Positions 20,806 to 25,927 of a stretch of DNA of 25,927 nucleotides are shown here, in pieces. Within the stretch, counting starts at the first letter, position 1; each line of letters opens with the position of its first letter. This stretch comes from an uncultured Pseudoflavonifractor sp. Its GTDB lineage: Bacteria; Bacillota; Clostridia; Oscillospirales; Oscillospiraceae. Both the position numbers and the translations under genes were made by a program. The notes below the pieces were generated by a model, which worked only from the letters and a program-made list of their open reading frames with translations, was not told where the DNA came from and made no database searches. Location of the stretch: positions 1-25,927 of the forward strand of contig CAJFTA010000060.1 in NCBI GenBank assembly GCA_904419835.1, written 5' to 3'.

Positions 20806-21793
20806 GCCGGAGGAGCGCCTGCGGGACGGGCAGGGCCGGGCTATCCGCTATCTGCGGGTGTCGGTGACCGACCGGTGCAACCTGCGCTGCCGCTACTGCA
20901 TGCCCGAGGACGGGGTGGACTGGATGGACCACAGCGCCCTGCTGTCCTACGAGCAGATTGCCCGGTTGGTGGGCCTCTTTGCCCAGCTGGGCGTGGAGAA
21001 GGTGCGCCTCACCGGCGGAGAGCCGCTGGTGCGCCGTGGCCTGCACTACCTGACAGCCGCCGTCAGCGGTACGCCGGGGATACGGGAGGTGGCCGTCACC
21101 ACCAACGGCGTGCTGCTGGCCGAGCAGCTCCCGGGTTTGGTGGAGGCGGGGCTCACCGGGGTGAACATGAGCCTGGACACCCTGGACCGGGAGCAGTTCG
21201 CCGCCATTACCCGGCGGGACCAGCTGCCCGCCGCCCTGGCCGGGCTGGAGGCGGCTCTGGCCGTGCCCGGACTGAAGGTCAAGCTCAACTGCGTCCCCAT
21301 GGGGGAGAACGACGGCCAGCTGGTCCCTCTGGCGGCCCTGGCACGGGACCGGGACCTCTCGGTCCGGTTTATTGAGCTGATGCCCATCGGCCTGGGGGGC
21401 GGCTTCCCCCGCCGCACCGAGGCGGAGGTGCTGGAGCGGCTGGAGGCGGCCTTCGGCCCGGCGCGGCCCTGCCCCCAGGACGAGGGGGGCGGCCCCGGGC
21501 GGTATATCACCTTTGACGGCTTCCGGGGGCGGGTGGGCTTTATCAGCGCCATGACCCACCGGTTCTGTGACCGGTGCAACCGGGTGCGGCTCACCTCCTC
21601 CGGCTTTCTGAAGACCTGCCTCCAGTACGACCGGGGCGCGGCGCTCAAACCCCTCCTGGACGCCGGCGCAGAGGACGGAGTTATCCTGGACGCCATCCGC
21701 AGGGCCATTGAGGACAAGCCGGCGGGGCACCACTTCACCGGGCCGGCGGGCCCGGGGGACGAGGCCAGGAACATGAGCCAGATCGGCGGATAA
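20798..21793 (+). CDS. moaA: GTP 3',8-cyclase MoaA (radical SAM)
   Basis: 331-aa radical SAM enzyme, first step of molybdopterin synthesis from GTP. N-terminal 4Fe-4S site CNLRCRYC (about 27-34), RLTGGEPLVRRGL, TTNGVLL, SLDTLD, RFIELMPIG, and the C-terminal second cluster FCDRCNRVRLTSSGFLKTC. The protein ends in SQIGG; the terminal Gly-Gly is needed in known MoaA. The start is GTG 20798 inside the last codons of moaC (8-bp overlap), without a strong SD, so translation is probably coupled. Confidence 0.96.
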   Translation: MCRPEERLRDGQGRAIRYLRVSVTDRCNLRCRYCMPEDGVDWMDHSALLSYEQIARLVGLFAQLGVEKVRLTGGEPLVRRGLHYLTAAVSGTPGIREVAVTTNGVLLAEQLPGLVEAGLTGVNMSLDTLDREQFAAITRRDQLPAALAGLEAALAVPGLKVKLNCVPMGENDGQLVPLAALARDRDLSVRFIELMPIGLGGGFPRRTEAEVLERLEAAFGPARPCPQDEGGGPGRYITFDGFRGRVGFISAMTHRFCDRCNRVRLTSSGFLKTCLQYDRGAALKPLLDAGAEDGVILDAIRRAIEDKPAGHHFTGPAGPGDEARNMSQIGG

Positions 21794-21817
21794 AAAGAAA
21801 AATGTGAGGTGCTTACC

Positions 21818-22255
21818 ATGGGCAAGGTGATTGCCGTGTGCATCAGTGAGAAAAAGGGGACCCAGAAGAAAAACGTGGGCGCCGCCCAGGTGATCGAGGA
21901 CTGGGGCATCCAGGGGGATGCCCACGCGGGGAAGTGGCACCGGCAGGTGTCCCTCCTGTCCCACGAGCAGGTGGAGGCCTTCCGGGCCAGGGGGGCCGTG
22001 GTGGACCACGGGGCCTTTGGGGAGAACCTGGTGGTGGAGGGGTACGACTTCAAGACCCTGCCCATCGGGACCAAATTTAAGTGCAATGACGTGGTGCTGG
22101 AGCTGACCCAGATCGGCAAGGAGTGCCACTCCCACTGCGCAATCTACAAGGCCATGGGGGAGTGCATCATGCCCCACGAGGGCGTGTTCACCCGGGTGCT
22201 CCACGGGGGGACCATCTCCGTGGGGGACCAGCTGACCATTGTGGAGGAGGGGTAA
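21818..22255 (+). CDS. MOSC domain protein
   Basis: 145 aa, a stand-alone MOSC (molybdenum cofactor sulfurase C-terminal) domain: VCISEKKGTQKKNVGAAQVIEDWGIQGDAHAGKWHRQVSLLS, GAFGENLVVEG, and ELTQIGKECHSHCAIY with two Cys, one of which may be the conserved sulfur-carrying residue. Such small MOSC proteins are linked with Moco-enzyme maturation and metal-sulfur transfer; the exact reaction is unknown. ATG 21818 is served by GTGAGGTG at about 7 nt; the GTG at 21809 lies within that SD. Follows moaA by 24 nt. Confidence 0.9.
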   Translation: MGKVIAVCISEKKGTQKKNVGAAQVIEDWGIQGDAHAGKWHRQVSLLSHEQVEAFRARGAVVDHGAFGENLVVEGYDFKTLPIGTKFKCNDVVLELTQIGKECHSHCAIYKAMGECIMPHEGVFTRVLHGGTISVGDQLTIVEEG

Positions 22256-22256
22256 T

Positions 22257-22742
22257 ATGCGAGTGGCCATCATCACCCTCAGCGACTCCGGCTATGCCGG
22301 ACAGAGGGAGGACAAAAGCGGCCCGCTGGTCCGGGCCATGGCCGAGGAGGCGGGCTACCAGGTGGTGCATACCGCCCTGCTGCCCGACGGGGTGGAGCCC
22401 CTGGCCGGGGAGCTGAAGCGGCTGTGCGACGGGGACCTGGCCGACCTGGTGCTTACCACCGGCGGCACCGGCTTCTCGTCCACCGACCTGACCCCCGAGG
22501 CCACCCTGTCCGTGGTGGAGCGGCCCGCCCCCGGCATCGCCGAGGCCATGCGGTGGCAGTCCCTCCAGATCACCCCCCGTGCCATGCTCAGCCGGGCGGC
22601 GGCGGGCATCCGGGGCAGGACCCTTATCGTCAACCTGCCCGGCAGCCCTAAGGCGGTGAAGGAGTGCCTGACCTTCATCCTGCCCGCCCTGGGCCACGGA
22701 CTGGAGATGCTCCGGGGGACGGCGGGCAACTGCGCCCGGTAA
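22257..22742 (+). CDS. Molybdopterin adenylyltransferase, MogA/MoaB family
   Basis: 161 aa, single MoCF domain. Adenylylates molybdopterin before molybdenum insertion. Text: MRVAIITLSDSGYAGQREDKSG, VLTTGGTGFSSTDLTPEATLSVVERPAPGIAEAMR, MLSRAAAGIRGRTLIVNLPGSPKAVKECL. ATG 22257 is one base past the MOSC stop, preceded by GGAGGAGGGG. MogA and MoaB cannot be separated from sequence alone; with a MoeA-like gene in the same operon, the adenylyl transfer role is expected. Confidence 0.93.
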   Translation: MRVAIITLSDSGYAGQREDKSGPLVRAMAEEAGYQVVHTALLPDGVEPLAGELKRLCDGDLADLVLTTGGTGFSSTDLTPEATLSVVERPAPGIAEAMRWQSLQITPRAMLSRAAAGIRGRTLIVNLPGSPKAVKECLTFILPALGHGLEMLRGTAGNCAR

Positions 22743-22755
22743 ATCCGGTTCCGCC

Positions 22756-22772
22756 TCCCTGCTACAGGGAGT
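22756..22772. repeat. Small hairpin between the mogA-like gene and mop
   Basis: CTCCCTG-CTA-CAGGGAG followed by TTTGG. Possible weak terminator or processing site; no promoter is clear in 22743-22808. Confidence 0.4.
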
Positions 22773-22808
22773 TTGGAATAAAACATCAGCAGGAAGGAGG
22801 GGAAAACA

Positions 22809-23021
22809 GTGAAAATCAGCGCGAGAAATCAGTTCAAGGGGACCATTCTCTCCATCGAGGAGGGGGCGGTCAACGGCATTGTGCGGCTGGACATCGGCGG
22901 CGGCAATGTGGTGACCTCCACCATCTCCATGGCGTCCATCCGGGAACTGGGCCTGAAGGTGGGCGGCACGGCCTATGCCGTGGTCAAGGCCACCTCGGTC
23001 ATGGTGGCGGTGGACGACTAA
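22809..23021 (+). CDS. mop: Molbindin (Mop/TOBE domain protein)
   Basis: 70 aa, a single Mop domain: MKISARNQFKGTILSIEEGAVNGIVRLDIGGGNVVTSTIS, then SIRELGLKVGGTAYAVVKATSVMVAVDD. Stand-alone molbindins bind molybdate or tungstate as oligomers and buffer the oxyanion in the cytoplasm; the same fold forms the sensor domain of ModE and the C-terminal part of ModC. The start is GTG 22809 with GGAGGGG at 6 nt. The second riboswitch begins 18 nt after the stop. Confidence 0.93.
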   Translation: MKISARNQFKGTILSIEEGAVNGIVRLDIGGGNVVTSTISMASIRELGLKVGGTAYAVVKATSVMVAVDD

Positions 23022-23038
23022 ATCCCCGCGGCCTCAGC

Positions 23039-23134
23039 ACTTCGAGCCCGTACCGCCTAAGGGACAGCGTGTCCTATGGCGGCGGGCCGGGGTATACCTG
23101 GAAACGGGTATGCCTACCGTATTTGTAAAGGAGT
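23039..23134 (+). promoter_or_regulatory. Moco riboswitch 2, with the modA SD in its closing stem
   Basis: Same landmarks and order as the leader riboswitch: ACTTCGAGC, ACCGCCTAAGG, CCTATGGCGG, GCCGGGG, CCTGGAAACGGG, GCCTACCGT and GGAGT. P1 would be ACTTC (23039-23043) with GGAGT (23130-23134). The P3-like stem differs (GGACA/TGTCC). AAAGGAG at 23127-23133 is also the modA SD, 9 nt before ATG 23143. No terminator follows, so control is probably by hiding the SD when ligand is bound. Confidence 0.9.
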
Positions 23135-23142
23135 TTTGAGAA

Positions 23143-23973
23143 ATGAAGAAGGTATTTGCCCTGGTCCTGGCCCTGGCGATGGCCCTGGGACTGACCGCCT
23201 GTACTTCCACCACCGGCGGAGAGACAGGGGAGGAGACCGTGGACGTGGTGGTCTTTGCCGCCGCGTCCATGGAGGCCTCCCTTACCGAGATCGCCGAGCA
23301 GTACAAGACGGTGGCCCCCAACGTGAACCTGGTGTTCACCTTTGACTCCTCCGGCACCCTCAAGACCCAGATCGAGGAGGGCGCCGTGTGCGACCTGTTC
23401 ATCTCCGCCGCCCAGAAGCAGATGAACCAGCTGGACAGCGCCGACACCACCGGCACCAACACCGATGGCCTGGATTTCGTGTACAGCGACACCCGGATCG
23501 ACCTGGTGGAGAACAAGGTGGTGCTGGCGGTGCCCGATGACAACCCCAAGGACATCCAGGACTTCTCCGACCTGGGCACCGACAAGCTCTCCCTGCTGTG
23601 CCTGGGCAACGACGACGTGCCTGTGGGCGCCTACTCCCTGGAGATCCTGGACACCCTGGGCATCGACATCGCCCAGCTGGAGAATGACGGCAAGGTGACC
23701 TACGCCTCCAACGTCTCCGAGGTGGCCAACCAGGTGAAGGAGGGGGCCGTGGACTGCGGCATTATATACGCCACCGACGCCAATACCTATGAGCTCAACG
23801 TAGTGGCTCAGGCCACATCCGATATGTGCGGCCAGGTCATCTACCCCGCCGCCGTGATGAAGAGCGGCACCGAGGGGGCAAGGGACGCCGCCCAGGCCTT
23901 CCTGGACTACCTGCACACCGATGAGAGCGCCGTCTCCGTGCTGGAGAACGTGGGCTTCACGGTGCTGCCCTGA
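23143..23973 (+). CDS. modA: Molybdate ABC transporter substrate-binding lipoprotein
   Basis: 276 aa, extracellular lipoprotein that captures molybdate (possibly also tungstate). Signal peptide MKKVFALVLALAMALGLTAC with lipobox LTAC, C20. Mature part begins VDVVVFAAASMEASLTEIAEQYKT, the ModA oxyanion-binding segment (AAAS), then NLVFTFDSSGTLKTQIEEGAVCDLFISAAQKQM. VVLAVPDDNPKDIQDFSDL, VKEGAVDCGIIYATDA and the C-terminal AAQAFLDYLHTDESAVSVLENVGF fit the family. ModA rather than TupA or WtpA by this pattern. Translation is probably governed by riboswitch 2. The gene carries C-ending codons typical of high expression. Confidence 0.95.
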   Translation: MKKVFALVLALAMALGLTACTSTTGGETGEETVDVVVFAAASMEASLTEIAEQYKTVAPNVNLVFTFDSSGTLKTQIEEGAVCDLFISAAQKQMNQLDSADTTGTNTDGLDFVYSDTRIDLVENKVVLAVPDDNPKDIQDFSDLGTDKLSLLCLGNDDVPVGAYSLEILDTLGIDIAQLENDGKVTYASNVSEVANQVKEGAVDCGIIYATDANTYELNVVAQATSDMCGQVIYPAAVMKSGTEGARDAAQAFLDYLHTDESAVSVLENVGFTVLP

Positions 23974-23992
23974 AGGGCTGTTTAAAACGCGG

Positions 23993-24021
23993 AGGGGCCG
24001 GCGCTGCATGTGCCGGCCCCT
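23993..24021. repeat. Intercistronic hairpin between modA and modB
   Basis: Perfect 10-bp stem AGGGGCCGGC/GCCGGCCCCT with a 9-nt loop, 19 nt after the modA stop. No T run; likely to protect the modA part of the mRNA or reduce readthrough. Confidence 0.6.
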
Positions 24022-24051
24022 GCCAGTCATGAAAGTGCAGGTGATCCGAAT

Positions 24052-24744
24052 ATGGACTGGTATCCCCTCCTGAACTCTCTGCGCATCGCGGCCATCTCCA
24101 CGGTTATCATCTTTTTCCTGGGCATCGGCGCGGCCTACTATGTGGCAAAGCTGCCCCGGCTGATCAAGGGCGTGCTGGACGTGGTGCTCACCCTGCCCCT
24201 GGTGCTGCCGCCCACGGTGGTGGGGTACTTCCTCCTGTGCACCATGGGCCCCAAGCGGCCGGTGGGCATATGGTTCCTGGAGCAGTTCGATCTGCGGCTG
24301 ACCATGGTGTGGTACTCGGCGGTGTTTGCCTCGGCGGTAGTGGCCTTCCCCCTCATGTACCGCACCGCCAGGGGGGCCTTTGAGTCCTTCGACCCCACCC
24401 TGACCCACGCCGCCCAGACCCTGGGCCGCTCCAATGCCTGGATCTTCTGGCGGGTGCGGATGCCGGTGTGCCGCCAGGGCATCATCGCCGGCACGGTGCT
24501 GGCCTTTGCCCGGGCCCTGGGGGAGTACGGCGCAACCGCCATGATCGCCGGCTACACCCCCGGCAAGACCGCCACCATCTCCACCACTGTCTACCAGCTC
24601 TGGCGCACCGGCGACGACGCCGGTGCCATGCGGTGGGTGCTGGTCAATCTGGCCATCTCCACCGTGGTGCTGCTGGCGGTGAACATGCTGGAGAAAAAGG
24701 ACCGCCGGCCCCGCCGGGCGGCCCCCTCCGGGGAGGTGGCATGA
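24052..24744 (+). CDS. modB: Molybdate ABC transporter permease
   Basis: 230 aa, about five to six membrane helices, forming the channel with ModC. Text: LNSLRIAAISTVIIFFLGIGAAYYVA, VVLTLPLVLPPTVVGYFLL, VWYSAVFASAVVAFPLMYRTARGAF, and the EAA loop AAQTLGRSNAWIFWRVRMPVCRQGIIAGTVLAFARALGEYGATAMIAG. ATG 24052 follows AGGTGATC at about 7 nt. The last four bases overlap modC (ATGA). Confidence 0.95.
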   Translation: MDWYPLLNSLRIAAISTVIIFFLGIGAAYYVAKLPRLIKGVLDVVLTLPLVLPPTVVGYFLLCTMGPKRPVGIWFLEQFDLRLTMVWYSAVFASAVVAFPLMYRTARGAFESFDPTLTHAAQTLGRSNAWIFWRVRMPVCRQGIIAGTVLAFARALGEYGATAMIAGYTPGKTATISTTVYQLWRTGDDAGAMRWVLVNLAISTVVLLAVNMLEKKDRRPRRAAPSGEVA

Positions 24745-25799
24745 TGTCCCTTGTGGTGGATATCCGCAAGAACTACGGAAAATTTCAGCTGGATGTGTCC
24801 TTTGAGACAGGCAGCGGCCACGTCACCGGCCTGCTGGGGGCCTCCGGCTGCGGCAAGAGCGTGACCCTCAAGTGCATCGCGGGCATCGAGACCCCCGACG
24901 AGGGGCGCATTATCCTGGACGGGCGGGTGCTCTTTGACAGGGAGAAGGGGATCAACCTCTCCCCCCAGCGCCGCCATGTGGGCTATCTCTTTCAGAACTA
25001 CGCCCTGTTCCCCAATATGACCGTGAAGCAGAACATCACCGTAGGCGTCCGGGACCGGAAGGCCAGGGAGGAGACGGCAGAGCGGCTCATTCAGGCCTTC
25101 GGCCTGGCGGGAAACGAGCACAAGTACCCCCGCCAGCTCTCCGGCGGCCAGCAGCAGCGGACCGCCCTGGCCCGGATTCTGGCCAGCGAGCCGGAGGCGC
25201 TGCTGCTGGACGAGCCCTTCTCCGCCCTGGACAGCTACCTGAAATGGCAGGTGGAGGGGGAACTGGCCGACCTGCTGGAGAGCTTCGCCGGGCCGGTGCT
25301 CTTTGTCACCCACAGCCGGGACGAGGTGCGCCGCATCTGCCACCAGGCCTGCGTCCTGGACCGGGGCAGGTCCCAGGCGGTGCTGCCGGTGGACGAGCTG
25401 TTCCGGGCTCCCAGGACCCTGTCGGCCTGCCTGCTCTCCGGGTGCAAGAATGTGTCCAGAGCCAGGCCGGCGGAGGGCGGAAAAACTGAGGCCCTGGACT
25501 GGGGCGTCACCCTGGACCCGGGCCGCCCCCTGCCGGAGGGGCTCACCCATGTGGGCATCCGGGCCCACTTTGTCCGCCCGGCGGACGGGCCAGGACCCAA
25601 CCGGCTGCCGTGCATCCCCGGGCGGGCGGTGGAGGAGATGTTCTCCACCGCGGTGAACCTGTCCACCCCCGGAGGAGATAAGGGCTTTTCCCGGCTGCGG
25701 CTGGAGCTGAGCCGGGAGGAGTGGGCCGCCCTGAAGGGGCGGGAGCAGCTCTGGGTGGAGCTGCCGCCGGAGTCCCTGCTCCTGCTCAGCGGGGGATGA
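24741..25799 (+). CDS. modC: Molybdate ABC transporter ATP-binding protein
   Basis: 352 aa. ATPase domain with Walker A GASGCGKSVT (about 33-42), Q-loop LFQNYALFPN, signature LSGGQQQR (about 133-140), Walker B ALLLDEPFSALD and H-loop VTHSRDE. After about residue 230 there is a C-terminal regulatory part (NVSRARPAEGG, GVTLDPGRPLPEGLTHVGIRAHFVRP) that resembles a TOBE/Mop-type domain and may sense molybdate. The start overlaps the modB stop (ATGA); the next codon, ATG 24744, is an equally possible start. Last gene of the operon; terminator at 25802. Confidence 0.94.
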   Translation: MMSLVVDIRKNYGKFQLDVSFETGSGHVTGLLGASGCGKSVTLKCIAGIETPDEGRIILDGRVLFDREKGINLSPQRRHVGYLFQNYALFPNMTVKQNITVGVRDRKAREETAERLIQAFGLAGNEHKYPRQLSGGQQQRTALARILASEPEALLLDEPFSALDSYLKWQVEGELADLLESFAGPVLFVTHSRDEVRRICHQACVLDRGRSQAVLPVDELFRAPRTLSACLLSGCKNVSRARPAEGGKTEALDWGVTLDPGRPLPEGLTHVGIRAHFVRPADGPGPNRLPCIPGRAVEEMFSTAVNLSTPGGDKGFSRLRLELSREEWAALKGREQLWVELPPESLLLLSGG

Positions 25800-25801
25800 A
25801 A

Positions 25802-25831
25802 AAACGTCCTGGACCACAGTCCAGGACGTTT
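25802..25831 (+). terminator. Terminator of the molybdenum operon
   Basis: 13-bp stem AAACGTCCTGGAC/GTCCAGGACGTTT, CACA loop, two bases after the modC stop; short T run. Confidence 0.8.
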
Positions 25832-25927
25832 CAGCGTGTCGAAAAACCTCGGTTGAACAGAATCCGCCTGTGTCGGGGCGGGGGAGCGCGAGGGGGCAGC
25901 CGCCCGCCTCGCGTGGAATCGAATGCC
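25831..25927 (-). repeat. Dispersed intergenic repeat, copy B (reaches the window end)
   Basis: Reverse complement of 11537-11633 at about 91 of 97 positions. It begins at the base of the modC terminator and runs to the last base of the window, so its full length is unknown. Confidence 0.85.

Noticed and set aside
20744..22276. 510-codon antisense frame opposite moaA and the MOSC gene
   Set aside because: Shadow frame; moaA has all its cluster-binding Cys in the sense frame.

Overview
The window is a GC-rich stretch with strong Shine-Dalgarno (SD) sequences, sigma-A-type TTGACN-N17/18-TATAAT promoters, a sporulation gene (spoIID), clostridial-type AdhE and molybdenum-cofactor genes. This points to an anaerobic, endospore-forming, high-GC member of the Clostridia, probably Oscillospiraceae (Flavonifractor/Lawsonibacter-like). 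The placement is inferred from gene content and style; there is no rRNA in the window.

Layout. (1) 1-5400: 5' end of proS on the minus strand, then a plus-strand cluster of an unknown protein, a zinc-dependent phospholipase C-like protein, a VanS-like histidine kinase without a response regulator, and a GNAT acetyltransferase. This cluster meets a minus-strand citrate synthase gene at a shared terminator. (2) 5488-6750: spoIID, followed by a gene-free stretch with a series of perfect hairpins. (3) 6756-11165 (minus): a five-gene operon of a DUF5714-like Cys-rich protein, an NMT1/SsuA-type lipoprotein, an ABC ATPase, a permease and a CobW/COG0523 GTPase. The transported substrate is unknown. 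(4) 11240-13780: repeat-rich DNA around a frameshifted FAD-dependent dehydrogenase gene. The last 20 codons of that gene occur a second time downstream, and a cluster of DnaA-box-like motifs follows. (5) mnmE with a structured leader. (6) adhE behind a promoter with three Rex-like operators. (7) 18184-18890: a 48-aa minus-strand gene divergent from two tandem mini-XRE regulators; the two promoters share an overlapping -35 and each carries a GGTATAT/ATATACC operator pair. (8) 18974-25831: a long molybdenum operon, moeA-like, moaC, moaA, MOSC, mogA-like, mop, modA, modB, modC.

The most striking feature is that the molybdenum operon carries two molybdenum-cofactor (Moco) riboswitches. One lies in the 5' leader ahead of an intrinsic terminator. 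The second lies inside the operon between mop and modA, and its closing stem contains the SD of modA. Cofactor synthesis and molybdate uptake thus appear to be controlled by the same ligand through different mechanisms, transcriptional and then translational.

A 97-bp intergenic repeat occurs at 11537-11633 and, inverted, at the right end of the window (25831-25927). No rRNA, tRNA, CRISPR array, transposase or phage structural gene was seen.
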